Source: an uncultured Candidatus Saccharibacteria bacterium | GTDB lineage: Bacteria > Patescibacteriota > Saccharimonadia > Saccharimonadales > Saccharimonadaceae | Assembly (NCBI GenBank): GCA_947302765.1 | Contig: CAMYWN010000003.1 | Coordinates: 1 to 39,399, forward strand | Reading direction: 5' to 3' | Length of the DNA: 39,399 bases | Part shown: positions 15,274-24,380 of the stretch, one piece after another | How the letters are laid out: the number at the start of each line of letters is the position of its first letter | Position numbering within the stretch: position 1 is the first letter of the stretch | Program-made: the position numbers and the translations under genes | The notes under the pieces: model-generated | Told to the model about the DNA's origin: nothing | The model's input: only the letters and a program-made list of their open reading frames with translations | The model's database searches: none

Positions 15274-15777
15274 ATGCCTAGCAAAAATCAAATCAAAAAG
15301 CAAAAGACTGGGTTTACCATTATCGAGGTGGTGCTCGTGCTTGCAATCGCGGGCCTCATCTTCTTGATGGTGTTCGTAGCGCTCCCAGCATTACAAAGGT
15401 CGCAGAGAGACACACAGAGGCGGCAGGATATGGCGAGATTGATTACGGCTGTACAGAATTATCAATCCAATAACAAAAATGCCGTCCCAACAGATTTTAG
15501 TAATACAAGTGCAATAGTAACACAGTACTTGACAGCAAATGGAGATACGTTTAGTGATCCTTCTACTGGTTCGACGTATAGTTTCGAGAATACAATCACG
15601 GATTGTAGCACTAGCGCCAATTGCACACAACAAAGCACGGACGATCCTATGGGTACCATTCATGTCTATTCGAGTGCTTCGTGTAATGGCGAAACGCCAC
15701 AAGCGGCTAGTGGTCCAGGTAGATTAGCATTTACTATTAATCTAGAAGGAGCTGGCATCTATTGTACCAATAACTAG
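15274..15777 (+). CDS. pilA: Type IV pilin, copy 2
   Basis: 167 aa. MPSKNQIKKQKTG precedes FTIIEVVLVLAIAGLIFLMV: a longer basic leader than copy 1 but the same prepilin signal. The mature helix runs into LQRSQRDTQRRQDMARLITAV. Four cysteines are seen near TDCSTSANC, SASCNG and GIYCTN. The ATG at 15274 was chosen over upstream in-frame options because AAAGGA lies 6 bp before it and the leader then has the expected length. The longer open frame would overlap the first pilin. A strong terminator follows at 15794. Confidence 0.88.
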   Translation: MPSKNQIKKQKTGFTIIEVVLVLAIAGLIFLMVFVALPALQRSQRDTQRRQDMARLITAVQNYQSNNKNAVPTDFSNTSAIVTQYLTANGDTFSDPSTGSTYSFENTITDCSTSANCTQQSTDDPMGTIHVYSSASCNGETPQAASGPGRLAFTINLEGAGIYCTNN

Positions 15778-15793
15778 ACGATGGTCTATCAAC

Positions 15794-15825
15794 AAAAAAT
15801 CACTCCTAATTGGGGGTGATTTTTT
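15794..15825 (+). terminator. Intrinsic terminator after the pilin genes
   Basis: AAAAAATCACTCC pairs with GGGGTGATTTTTT around a six-base loop; the stem ends in a T run on the plus strand and in A-rich sequence on the other side, so it may work both ways. Confidence 0.88.
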
Positions 15826-15854
15826 ATTGATTATTCATGCTCGATATATAAGGC

Positions 15855-15898
15855 TTAATACCAATTTTTGGTATTAACCCCTAAAGTATTGGTATACG
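15855..15898. other. Clustered GGTAT inverted repeats between convergent genes
   Basis: TTAATACCAA and TTGGTATTAA (15855-15864 and 15868-15877) form a perfect 10-bp inverted repeat; about 16 bp on, GGTAT-ACGC-ATACC forms a second. Both lie between the pilin terminator and the 3' end of pilC. They may end the pilC transcript, though no U-tract is visible, or bind a protein. Confidence 0.4.
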
Positions 15899-15957
15899 CA
15901 TACCCCATCGATACAATGGCAAAATATACACCATTTATCATCAAGAATTGCGACGTG

Positions 15958-17160
15958 CTACGCAACTGAGTTGACGAGGGAGTAGATAGGGAGGAGGGTG
16001 CCGCCGATGACGACGCCGATGAGGCCGGCCATGATGACCATGAGAATCGGCTCGATCATGGTGGAGATGTTGTTAATCTGCTCGTCGAGTTCAGTTTCGT
16101 AAACGGAGGCGGCTTTGCCGAGCATTTCGTCGATCTTCCCTGACTCTTCTCCGATGCTAGCCATTTGATATACGAGCGGTAGCATATAATTACGGTCTCT
16201 GAGAGCTTCAGAAAGTGGTTTGCCGCCTTTGATGACGTCCAGTGATTTACTATATTCTTCTTCTACAACGACGTTACTAGTGGCATCAATGGCAATTTGG
16301 ATAGAGTCAAGCATCGGGACACCAGTTGAGAGCATCATTTCGGCAGTACGAGCAAAGCGTGAAACATAGAGCTTACGGAAAAGCCCCCCGAATATGGGAA
16401 CATGGAGCTTGAAGCTATCCATAGCCTTACGACCAGCAGGAGTACGCTTGACAGCATACCAGCAAGCACCAATAACACCGACAACAACTAGGGCAACGAG
16501 CCACCAGAATTGACCGAAGAAATTAGAAATCGCGACGAGAATCTTGGTGAGGTCGGGGAGTTCTTTGTTCATATCATTATAAAGACCTTGTACTTGAGGG
16601 ACAACCATAATCATCATGAAAGCTAACACCGCAATAATCACCACAAGAATGATACCCGGATAAACAAGTGCGCCTCTAATCTTGGAAAGCATGGCGGCGT
16701 CTTTCTCTTCCTGATTCGCTAGACGTTGCAAGGCAAGGTCTAGAGTACCAGAGGCTTCGCCGGCTTTGATTAAGGCCAAATAAACTCCATTGAAGGTGTC
16801 TGGATATTTAGCAAAGGATTCGTAAAGAGTCTTCCCTGCTTCGACATTAGAGAGAATTTCCTCAACGATAGTTTTCATTTTCTTGGACTGGGTTTGCTCA
16901 GCAACGGTACGAAGCGATGCGGCAAGTGGAAGTCCTGCACCAATTAGCGTAGCGAGCTGACGAGTAAAAGTAATGCGGTCTTTGGTAGTAACGCGGTTAA
17001 TAAGTCCACCTAAACCGGCACCTTCTTCTGTGACGGACTCTGGCACGTAGCCTTGCTCAATCAGGAGATGACCGGCGGCCTGTTCGTTTTCGGCTTGAAT
17101 GGTGCCTTTGATAAGCTTGCCGCTTTTCTTTTCCTTAGCTTTATAATTGAAGCGTTTCAT
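15958..17160 (-). CDS. pilC: Type IV pilus inner-membrane platform protein PilC
   Basis: 400 aa, full length. Two T2SSF domains are seen: the first around TRQLATLIGAGLPLAASLRT and GEASGTLDLALQRLA, the second around ARTAEMMLSTGVPMLDSIQI and GEESGKIDEMLGKAAS. Three or more membrane helices occur (about residues 170-195, 220-240 and 370-395). It anchors the pilus in the membrane and couples to the PilB and PilT motors. Its start is 1 bp from the pilT stop, and the gene order pilB-pilT-pilC is the common one. Confidence 0.95.
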   Translation of the reverse strand: MKRFNYKAKEKKSGKLIKGTIQAENEQAAGHLLIEQGYVPESVTEEGAGLGGLINRVTTKDRITFTRQLATLIGAGLPLAASLRTVAEQTQSKKMKTIVEEILSNVEAGKTLYESFAKYPDTFNGVYLALIKAGEASGTLDLALQRLANQEEKDAAMLSKIRGALVYPGIILVVIIAVLAFMMIMVVPQVQGLYNDMNKELPDLTKILVAISNFFGQFWWLVALVVVGVIGACWYAVKRTPAGRKAMDSFKLHVPIFGGLFRKLYVSRFARTAEMMLSTGVPMLDSIQIAIDATSNVVVEEEYSKSLDVIKGGKPLSEALRDRNYMLPLVYQMASIGEESGKIDEMLGKAASVYETELDEQINNISTMIEPILMVIMAGLIGVVIGGTLLPIYSLVNSVA

Positions 17161-17161
17161 T

Positions 17162-18259
17162 CTAGCCCTTTACTAGCCTGTTTAATTCATTAATATCAAC
17201 GGCATATTCGCGAGCCGATTCGTAGGTAATTACACCGGTCTGGACGAGTTTGGCTAGAGTGCGATCCATAGTTTGCATGCCCTGCTCGGCGCCGGTCTGG
17301 ATGGCAGTATCAATCTGGTAAGTCTTGCCGTCACGAATGAGAGAACGAATGGCGGAATTAGCCACCATGATCTCTGCAGCTACAACACGGCCGCCACCAA
17401 TAGCGGGAACTAGCCTCTGGGCACAGATTGCCATAAGCATGTTGCTAAGCTGTGAGCGAATTTGTGGCTGCTGATGGGCTGGGAAGACATCAATCATACG
17501 ATCAATTGACTGGGCGGCAGAATTAGTATGCAAAGTGGCAAAAACGAGGTGGCCGGTCTCCGCAATAGTGATAGCAGCTTGGATGGTCTCCAGGTCGCGC
17601 ATCTCGCCGATCAGTACGACATCGGGGTCTTCACGCAGGACGGAGCGCAAAGCGGCTGCGAAGCTAAAGGTGTCATAATGAACTTCGCGCTGCGCAATGA
17701 CAGAACGAATAGACTTATGAGTAAACTCGATAGGGTCCTCAATGGTGATAATATGAGTGGATTTCTCGCGGTTAATTTTGTCAACCAGGGCGGCTAGGGT
17801 AGTAGACTTACCGGAGCCGGTCGGACCAGTAACTAGCACAAGACCGCGTGGAAAATCGGCGAAGGTTTCGACGACTGTCGGCATGCCGAGGTCGTTGATA
17901 TTTTTGATTTGATTTGGGATGAGACGAAAAGCCGCAGCTAGTTTACCTCTTTCGTTAAAAGCATTAACACGGAAGCGGGCAATATCACCAAAAGCAAAAG
18001 AATAATCAAACTCTTTATCTTTAATTAATATCTTCTGCTGGTCTTCGTCAAGTGTGGCGAAGATTAGTTTTCGAACAGTTTCTTCGTTTAGAGCGGTAGT
18101 ACCAGCAATGGGGGTAAGAGCTCCATCGATACGCAAAATCGGAGGTAGGCCATACTGAATGTGAAGATCGGAGGCATTACGACGAACGCATTCCTCTAGT
18201 AAGGATTCGATCCTAACTGAAACTGGTGCTGTTTGACGGAATTGATTATTGTTATCCAT
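17162..18259 (-). CDS. pilT: Pilus retraction ATPase PilT
   Basis: 365 aa. A hexameric secretion-type ATPase: N-terminal PAS-like domain, Walker A GPTGSGKSTT, Asp box ITIEDPIEF, Walker B DVVLIGEMRDLET and His box ATLHTNSAAQSIDRM. The absence of the N-terminal MshEN domain and the length separate it from PilB. It drives depolymerisation and twitching. A clear Shine-Dalgarno is not obvious near the ATG, and the 73-bp gap after pilB is very AT-rich, so an internal promoter is possible. Confidence 0.95.
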   Translation of the reverse strand: MDNNNQFRQTAPVSVRIESLLEECVRRNASDLHIQYGLPPILRIDGALTPIAGTTALNEETVRKLIFATLDEDQQKILIKDKEFDYSFAFGDIARFRVNAFNERGKLAAAFRLIPNQIKNINDLGMPTVVETFADFPRGLVLVTGPTGSGKSTTLAALVDKINREKSTHIITIEDPIEFTHKSIRSVIAQREVHYDTFSFAAALRSVLREDPDVVLIGEMRDLETIQAAITIAETGHLVFATLHTNSAAQSIDRMIDVFPAHQQPQIRSQLSNMLMAICAQRLVPAIGGGRVVAAEIMVANSAIRSLIRDGKTYQIDTAIQTGAEQGMQTMDRTLAKLVQTGVITYESAREYAVDINELNRLVKG

Positions 18260-18332
18260 ATTGCTTTTAAACCTTTGCTAATGATGTTTGTTAATTATTG
18301 TTTGATTACTATAATATATAATAGCACAAGTG

Positions 18333-20096
18333 TTATGATAAATCACTAGCGACGCGGTTTACCTCCTCTATGGTTGTTATACCAGAAAGTGCTTTTAAGA
18401 CACCATCCTGGCGCATGGTGATAGTTCCCTTCTCTTTGGCTAGAGTCATAATTTCGCTAGCGGTCGCACGCGATACGATAGTTTTCTGGATATCTTCGTC
18501 TACGACGATTGTCTCATAGAGACCAGTACGACCAGAATAGCCACCGGGGTCTTTTTTAGATTCGATACCTCGGGAGAGGAGATAATAGTCATCATTGCGG
18601 ATTGGTAGACCATCGTAGCCTAAATCTTTGCCTATTTCGACAACATCTTCTTTACTAGAGGGGAGCAAGTCTCCGACTATAGAATTAATGCTTCTGGTTT
18701 CTAGGTCGGATGATTTGTAAGTCTCACGCTTCTCAGTGTTACGTCTAACTAGCCTTTGACCAATAACCACGTTGAGAGTAGAAGCAAGTAGGAATGGCTC
18801 AATACCCATATCTAGGAGACGCGGTAAAATGCCAGCAGCAGAGTTGGTATGTAGTGTACTAAACACGAGGTGGCCAGTGAGGGCTGCCTGGACAGCTAGA
18901 CTAGCGGTCTCGGAGTCACGAATCTCCCCCACCATTACAACGTCTGGGTCCTGACGCAAAATAGAACGAAGACCAGAAGCAAAAGTCAAGCCAGCGTCGA
19001 CATTGACTTGAATCTGGTTGATGCCACTCATTTTGTATTCAACTGGGTCTTCGAGCGTGACGATGTTAATTTCTTCTGATTTGATTTGTTGAATCAGGGC
19101 ATAGAGAGTAGTTGATTTGCCGGAACCGGTTGGACCAGAGGTTAGAATCATGCCATTAGGTTTTTTGATACCATTCAACACATCACGAAGAGCGTGACCG
19201 GTCATACCCATTTTTTCGATTTCCATACTGACGCCGGTTTTGTCGAGAAGACGAATAACGACTTGTTCACCCCAGGTGACCGGAGAGGTGGCGATACGAA
19301 GGTCGATCTCTTTCCCATCCACAGACACCGTAAATTGACCGTCCTGCGGAACGCGGTGTTCATCGATTTTGAGATTGGAGAGGATTTTGATACGGGAAAC
19401 TAGGGCCGGGGCGACTGTCTTGGGAAGTTCCATAATTTTGCGTAGGACACCATCGATGCGGCAGCGAATGATGAGAGACTTTTCGAGCGGCTCAATATGA
19501 ACGTCAGAGGCTTTACTCTTGGCAGCATAGCTTAAAATAGTCGTGAGAGCCTTTGAGATGGGGGAGTCTTGCACGATGTTTTTAATATCTTTCTCGTCCC
19601 TCGAGACGAGGTCTTCGGTGGTTTCTTTAACCGCTTCATTGACGCTAGAAAAGTCGCCATGAGATTGGTCGAGCATTTCACGAATACCGCGTTCGGAGGC
19701 CATCCAGACCCGAATTGGCATATTAACCAGGCTGGCAAGATAATCTGTGGCTTGAACGTTCGTGACATCCTCTACGGCAACATTCAACATCCCGTCTTTG
19801 ATACCAAGAGGGACGGCCATAACCCGCGATGAAGCTTCTGCGGGGATAAGAGAAAGAATATCCTGGTCTAAGGTGATGTTTTTTAGCTCAACATAGGGGA
19901 CACCGATGATAGATGCTGTGGCGCGAGCCACCATGTCGTGATTAACGATTTTGCGCTTGATAAGCTCTTCGAGAACTGATTTGTTTTCGGCCAGTGATTC
20001 CTGCTGGAGCCCAAAAACAACGTTTGAATCAGCTAGACCTTCACTCACGAGTAGTTCAACAATTCTATCTTCTACTTCCCTAGTCATCAATGCCAT
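18333..20096 (-). CDS. pilB: Pilus extension ATPase PilB
   Basis: 587 aa. The N-terminal MshEN domain (about 1-150) has NVVFGLQQESLAENKS and the GVPYVELKN strand. The ATPase core has Walker A GPTGSGKSTT, Asp box VTLEDPVEY, Walker B DVVMVGEIRDSET and His box STLHTNSAAG. The family's tetracysteine zinc site is missing: GQRLVRRNTEKR stands where GQRLVR-x-C-x-x-C is usual, and GGYSGRTGLYE has no Cys. It powers pilus assembly. AAGGGAA precedes the ATG. Confidence 0.95.
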   Translation of the reverse strand: MALMTREVEDRIVELLVSEGLADSNVVFGLQQESLAENKSVLEELIKRKIVNHDMVARATASIIGVPYVELKNITLDQDILSLIPAEASSRVMAVPLGIKDGMLNVAVEDVTNVQATDYLASLVNMPIRVWMASERGIREMLDQSHGDFSSVNEAVKETTEDLVSRDEKDIKNIVQDSPISKALTTILSYAAKSKASDVHIEPLEKSLIIRCRIDGVLRKIMELPKTVAPALVSRIKILSNLKIDEHRVPQDGQFTVSVDGKEIDLRIATSPVTWGEQVVIRLLDKTGVSMEIEKMGMTGHALRDVLNGIKKPNGMILTSGPTGSGKSTTLYALIQQIKSEEINIVTLEDPVEYKMSGINQIQVNVDAGLTFASGLRSILRQDPDVVMVGEIRDSETASLAVQAALTGHLVFSTLHTNSAAGILPRLLDMGIEPFLLASTLNVVIGQRLVRRNTEKRETYKSSDLETRSINSIVGDLLPSSKEDVVEIGKDLGYDGLPIRNDDYYLLSRGIESKKDPGGYSGRTGLYETIVVDEDIQKTIVSRATASEIMTLAKEKGTITMRQDGVLKALSGITTIEEVNRVASDLS

Positions 20097-20135
20097 AAAT
20101 TGTTCCCTTGGATGTCGTAATGGTCCAGTGGTCCA

Positions 20136-20369
20136 CTACTCACACCCCTCACCATTTTCACAATTGCCTACAAATACTTCGACAGTAGGATTAAGAGCCT
20201 TGTAGTTAAATACATCGACGTTCGGTTCAGCTAGATCGGCGCTAACGTCTGACTCGATAGATTTAAACGAGACCTGTTCGATTGGACCGAGGAGAAGGTT
20301 GCAAATGAAGAATCCGAGTACGGCGCCAACTATGCCAATACCGATTGAAGTGGCTAGATTTGTTTTCAT
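20136..20369 (-). CDS. Small single-span membrane protein in the pilus operon, 77 aa
   Basis: Not recognised by family. One N-terminal membrane helix (SIGIGIVGAVLGFFICNLLL, about residues 7-26) precedes a short acidic external tail with two cysteines (GNCENGEGC). Its ATG lies 1 bp beyond the pilO stop, and it is followed by pilB, so it belongs to the pilM-N-O-B unit. The place is that of PilP in Gram-negative operons, but the protein is too small and lacks a lipobox; a local partner of PilN/PilO is the modest inference. Confidence 0.75.
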   Translation of the reverse strand: MKTNLATSIGIGIVGAVLGFFICNLLLGPIEQVSFKSIESDVSADLAEPNVDVFNYKALNPTVEVFVGNCENGEGCE

Positions 20370-20370
20370 A

Positions 20371-21249
20371 TTAGTTTCCCTCCGCTGATTTAGTAGTTGT
20401 TGTTTCGACGATACTTGATTCGTCCATATAATATGCGGCAGCCTCGGCCTCAAGGTGCAAAGTGTTATCACTGTCCCATTCGATAGAGGCTTTCTTAAAA
20501 TCGAATTCGCGGATGGAACGCTCGATGTTATTGAGAACATTCATCGTCGTGCCGCTATCTGCTTCTACGGATACATTAACCGATAGCACATTGAGACCCG
20601 GGAAGAGGTTCGAAATAGACATCGAGCCCGCTGGGCTAAGGTTTTCTGGAGTCCAATTTGACACAATAAATAATTTGTTCAAACTCGCAAGAAGAGCTTC
20701 TTCGTTTTTGAAAGCCGGAAGCGCATCGGGAATAACGCGAAGTGCGGAGCAGCTCTTAATGAGTTGGCTTGCTTGGCTGAGCTGTTCGCTACTACCCGAT
20801 TTGTCTGCTTCGTTATAGATAGATTCTAGCTCCGCATAGGTGAACTGTTGGCCAGTAACAGGATTTTGACAGTCCGAATTAGAATCGTTAGGGACGGAGT
20901 TTAGAGCTTCATTCCCTGCCATAGTAGTCAAGACGTTAGCTCTAAGCGTTCCAGGAATCTGCGAGACTGAAATGTTTTCTGGGGTACAATTTTTTAGCTC
21001 TTCATCAGTATAAACGCTCCCTTTAGGACTTAAGCATACACCCGTGTTTTTGATTACGGTTGAATAGCTTACTAATGCTTCATCCTCGGCGGAAATCACA
21101 TCTGCGTTGAACATTATTTGTTTAACAAAGTGTGAAGTTAATGAGACTGCCACACCTAGTAAGACCGAAGCGCCCAAAACAGCGAGCAAGATGTACTGCT
21201 GGGCTTCGGAAATGGTAGCCCTTTTGCCTACTGCTACTTCTTTTGCCAT
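20371..21249 (-). CDS. pilO: PilO-like pilus alignment protein
   Basis: 292 aa. A short cytoplasmic N-terminus is followed by one membrane helix (ILLAVLGASVLLGVAVSL, about residues 20-38) and an extracytoplasmic domain. That domain ends in the ferredoxin-like pattern of PilO/PilN (NVSVEADSGTTMNVLNNIERS). Six cysteines lie outside the membrane. Position directly after pilN and this topology support PilO; sequence similarity alone would be weak. It is larger than typical PilO (about 200 aa) because of an Asn/Ser-rich insert around residues 110-190. Confidence 0.75.
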   Translation of the reverse strand: MAKEVAVGKRATISEAQQYILLAVLGASVLLGVAVSLTSHFVKQIMFNADVISAEDEALVSYSTVIKNTGVCLSPKGSVYTDEELKNCTPENISVSQIPGTLRANVLTTMAGNEALNSVPNDSNSDCQNPVTGQQFTYAELESIYNEADKSGSSEQLSQASQLIKSCSALRVIPDALPAFKNEEALLASLNKLFIVSNWTPENLSPAGSMSISNLFPGLNVLSVNVSVEADSGTTMNVLNNIERSIREFDFKKASIEWDSDNTLHLEAEAAAYYMDESSIVETTTTKSAEGN

Positions 21250-21250
21250 A

Positions 21251-22444
21251 CTACTTCTCCTCTCCTGAGTTTACGTTTTGCTCTGTTGATTGCTCTGGTT
21301 GAGGGTTAGTGTTAGTATTACAACCGGTGTCGCCCTCCTTGCAGTCGTTGGCGCGCTGACCAAACATTGCTTGTATTTGGACATACGAGTCGGTAACGTT
21401 ATGTCTACCAGATGGAGCAAGGGCTAGCATGTGAGTGTTGGGGAATTTGAATACTTCTGGGGATAGCACGATTCCTGCCGAGAACCTTAGAACTAGGTTA
21501 TTATTAGAGTCACGACCGTTTGAGGAATCGGCAATTTTGATACCCTGAATACCGTCAGGAACTAGAAGACATTGGTCGTTGGTTTGCTCCCATTTTGGCT
21601 CGTTTGGATCAATGACAGTGTTGCCTTTGTATGAGACGCAGGCGCTCTCGAAGTGTTCAACTCCAGTAATAGTACCGTCCAGGCCCATAAATGGTTGATT
21701 TTCGGCTGTAGCGGAGTGATACCAGGTAGAAAACTGTGGAGTGCGCCAAATACGAACAACTTCTTGGTCTTGGTAGCTTTCTTTCTGGTAGCCTTCTGTG
21801 GAACCATCGGCACTAGTATTGCAACCCTTAGCATTAATAGTCCAATATGCGTAGATTCCTCTTTCTGGATCCTGCAAGATTGAGCCTTCTGGACTGGTTT
21901 CAATCATGCAATATGCGGGAATCGTGTTGCCGTCTTTGTCGACATATTTTCCATAATCGTAGCGCAAGTATTCCATGCTTTTCTTGAAGGAATCTAGCAC
22001 ATTATAATCAATGAATGGTTCTTGTCCGGCGTCAGCTTGCGCTTCAAAAGTAAATGTAGGTCTTTCGGCGGAGAGATCGACATTTAGCTGCGAAATAGTA
22101 ATCGTATCTGGACCTTGCGGCAACATCGCTGATAAGATATCAAAAGTACGCGAAAGGACGTTCTGATTATTTGCGAGTGTTGATAAATTACCAAGCTGGT
22201 CTTTTATGGTTAGATAATCGTTAAGTTCTCCATAAGAACCTAGCTTAGCCGATAGTGAATCTAGAGAGCTTTTCTTGTTATCGATCACTAGCTTTTGCCC
22301 GCCCACGATAACACCAAAAAGAATCGTAATTACGACGCTCGCTATCGCAACAATTATACAAATGAAGAATGCAAAGTTTCTTTGTTTTAAGGTCTTAATC
22401 ATCTCGGCCTTGACATCCGGGACTAGATTAATCTCACGTGCCAT
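21251..22444 (-). CDS. pilN: PilN-like pilus assembly protein, enlarged
   Basis: 397 aa, about twice the usual PilN. MAREINLVPDVK at the N-terminus is the conserved segment that docks into PilM; one membrane helix follows (about residues 24-50), then a coiled region (SSLDSLSAKLGSY). The external part holds an insert with several cysteines and a Cys-rich tail (NDCKEGDTGCNTNTN). Start ATG overlaps the pilM stop (TAATG), so the two are translationally coupled. PilN links cytoplasmic PilM to the envelope complex. Confidence 0.8.
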   Translation of the reverse strand: MAREINLVPDVKAEMIKTLKQRNFAFFICIIVAIASVVITILFGVIVGGQKLVIDNKKSSLDSLSAKLGSYGELNDYLTIKDQLGNLSTLANNQNVLSRTFDILSAMLPQGPDTITISQLNVDLSAERPTFTFEAQADAGQEPFIDYNVLDSFKKSMEYLRYDYGKYVDKDGNTIPAYCMIETSPEGSILQDPERGIYAYWTINAKGCNTSADGSTEGYQKESYQDQEVVRIWRTPQFSTWYHSATAENQPFMGLDGTITGVEHFESACVSYKGNTVIDPNEPKWEQTNDQCLLVPDGIQGIKIADSSNGRDSNNNLVLRFSAGIVLSPEVFKFPNTHMLALAPSGRHNVTDSYVQIQAMFGQRANDCKEGDTGCNTNTNPQPEQSTEQNVNSGEEK

Positions 22445-23490
22445 TAGTCATTACTCCTTTCTGAAAGACCTATTGCGACAGCAAACTCACTTGCGACATT
22501 TAGGAGGGCTTGTTGCTGGTCATTATTAAGCTTAACAAATTGCCATGGATTGCCATTCATAGTGGAAACATTAGTTTTAGCCTCTATATACTGAATAAAG
22601 AGAGGAATCATGCTGGCATAACCGGAGAGGATAATGCCACCAACTTTACCACCAACATATTTGGTCTGAAAGAAACGAACGGATTTGGCTAATTCAGAGG
22701 CGAAGTTTTCTAGATGGGCATTAAGAACTCGAAAGATTTGACCTTGGAACTGATTTTGATTGAGACCGAATTTGAGAATAGATTGACGTGCCTGGTCTTC
22801 TCTTATATTTAACCCCGAAGCAACTGCTCTAACTAGTACTTGGAACCCTCCAGGAATAGAACGGACGAGACGGGGCTGATCTTTGTATACGATCACGATG
22901 TCAGTTGATTTTTCACCGAAATCCACAATCATACTAGCATCCATACTTCCAGGGATTGCGAGAGATCTCGCCATCGCTAACGGTTCTGGCTCCATAGCAA
23001 TAATATTTAAGCCGGTGCTTTCGATGATTTCCATAATTGATTCAGAATATTCTTTACTCACTGAACTAACTAAGATTTCAGTTTTGGCGGGATTATTGGG
23101 ACTTAGCCCTAGTAGAATATAGTCAGCCTTTGCGTCGCTCATGGGCATTGGCACGTATTTATCCATTTCGTACTTGAAGGATTTTCTAAGCTCTTTTTCT
23201 GGCAAAGTATCGGTTTCAACAATGGAAGTAAAGGTCTTTGAGGCTGGCAGACCTAAGGCCACGTTTTTTGTTTTGATGCCGGCTTGCGAAACGGCGCCGA
23301 GGATAGCTTCTCCCAAGCGTTTTTTCCCCGCCTCAGATGAATCCTGAGTTAATCTGGCGTCGATTGGGACGTAAGCAAAATGTTGCAATGCCCATCCATG
23401 TTGGGAACCGCCAGAAAGCTGCACAATTCGCATCGAATTAGTCCCTATGTCTAGAGAAAAGAATTCGCCCACTCCATGTATTAAATTCAT
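22444..23490 (-). CDS. pilM: Type IV pilus actin-like protein PilM
   Basis: 348 aa. It has the actin-like ATPase signatures: phosphate-1 SLDIGTNSMRIVQL, phosphate-2 IVDFGEKSTDIVIV and the adenosine motif GGIILSGYASMIP. It forms a cytoplasmic ring that binds the N-terminus of PilN and organises the pilus motor. It heads the pilM-N-O-77aa-B(-T-C) unit. Promoter TTGCAA, 17 bp, TATAAT, then 6 bp to the ATG: near-ideal and leaderless. Confidence 0.93.
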   Translation of the reverse strand: MNLIHGVGEFFSLDIGTNSMRIVQLSGGSQHGWALQHFAYVPIDARLTQDSSEAGKKRLGEAILGAVSQAGIKTKNVALGLPASKTFTSIVETDTLPEKELRKSFKYEMDKYVPMPMSDAKADYILLGLSPNNPAKTEILVSSVSKEYSESIMEIIESTGLNIIAMEPEPLAMARSLAIPGSMDASMIVDFGEKSTDIVIVYKDQPRLVRSIPGGFQVLVRAVASGLNIREDQARQSILKFGLNQNQFQGQIFRVLNAHLENFASELAKSVRFFQTKYVGGKVGGIILSGYASMIPLFIQYIEAKTNVSTMNGNPWQFVKLNNDQQQALLNVASEFAVAIGLSERSND

Positions 23491-23496
23491 ACTATG

Positions 23497-23525
23497 ATTA
23501 TATGCTTAAACACTTTAATTTGCAA
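23497..23525 (-). promoter_or_regulatory. Promoter of the pilus assembly operon
   Basis: TTGCAA (23520-23525), 17-bp spacer, TATAAT (23497-23502), 6 bp to the pilM ATG at 23490. Confidence 0.72.
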
Positions 23526-23610
23526 GACCAGTTTTTGATAACAAATACGAGCCTTTGAGGCTTTGATGTAAACGCTACTTTTGCACGACTACCGCTATCA
23601 AATCCGGTTG

Positions 23611-24327
23611 TTATTCTAGCGATGTTGCAAGTTTAAGCCAGTAAAAACGTTCCATATTGCCGTTCTTCCCTCTTAACCGGTTGTCACGTTTATTAACTAC
23701 GAGAAAATCATTTTCTTTTAGCCATTGTTCGAATTCTACGATAATGACGTGGCGGGTTTTGTGGTTTTTGATGACGCCGTTTATAAGTTGATCTGGATTG
23801 GCTTCGAATTGCGGTTTGAGCATAACAAGAAAGTTGGTTTCTTTATTCGAGAGATGTTGTTTGGCATATGAGAGGACCTTTTTGAGGCTGATAAAAGAAA
23901 CGTCCGCCACGATAACGTCAGGGATACAAGATAATTCTAGTCTTACTGAAAAAATATCTGTTTTTTCGTGAAGGTCAATGCGTTTATCATAACGTAAAGG
24001 TTTCACCATTTGATTGGTGCCCTTTTCGATGGCGATAACTTTTTTAGCGCCATGATCTAAAGCATATTTAGTGAAGCCTCCGGTGGAGGAGCCAATGTCT
24101 AAAACTAATTTGCCGAGGAAATCAAAATTAAAGGCCTTAGCGGCATCTGAAAGCTTAATGTAACCACGAGAAAACGGTAAATGCAAAGGCGCACTTCTTT
24201 TGGGTCGCATTGTTTGTTTCGATCGTTTGCCAGGTTGACGAAAGGCGGAACTCTCATCCTCGTGAGTGTTCTGGGATACTACCCCAAGTCTTACTCCCTT
24301 GGATTGGAAATTCTGCCTTTTTGTCAT
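23611..24327 (-). CDS. tlyA: TlyA-like rRNA 2'-O-methyltransferase lacking the S4 domain
   Basis: 238 aa. The Rossmann methyltransferase part is clear: SRGYIKLSDA, then LVLDIGSSTGGFTKYAL (SAM site), VIAIEKGTNQM, VIVADVSFISLKKVL and MLKPQFEA. These correspond to TlyA/FtsJ enzymes that 2'-O-methylate cytidines in 16S and 23S rRNA. The usual N-terminal S4 RNA-binding domain is absent. Instead there are about 50 basic, low-complexity residues (GKRSKQTMRPKRSAP). The first Gly-Gly of the SRGG motif reads G-Y. Last gene of the rpsF-ssb-rpsR-efp unit, 53 bp after efp. Confidence 0.85.
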   Translation of the reverse strand: MTKRQNFQSKGVRLGVVSQNTHEDESSAFRQPGKRSKQTMRPKRSAPLHLPFSRGYIKLSDAAKAFNFDFLGKLVLDIGSSTGGFTKYALDHGAKKVIAIEKGTNQMVKPLRYDKRIDLHEKTDIFSVRLELSCIPDVIVADVSFISLKKVLSYAKQHLSNKETNFLVMLKPQFEANPDQLINGVIKNHKTRHVIIVEFEQWLKENDFLVVNKRDNRLRGKNGNMERFYWLKLATSLE

Positions 24328-24380
24328 TCGCTTTTGCCCTTCTCGGTTACTTAGCTTATTACTACTAGTCTTGCTTGTTA

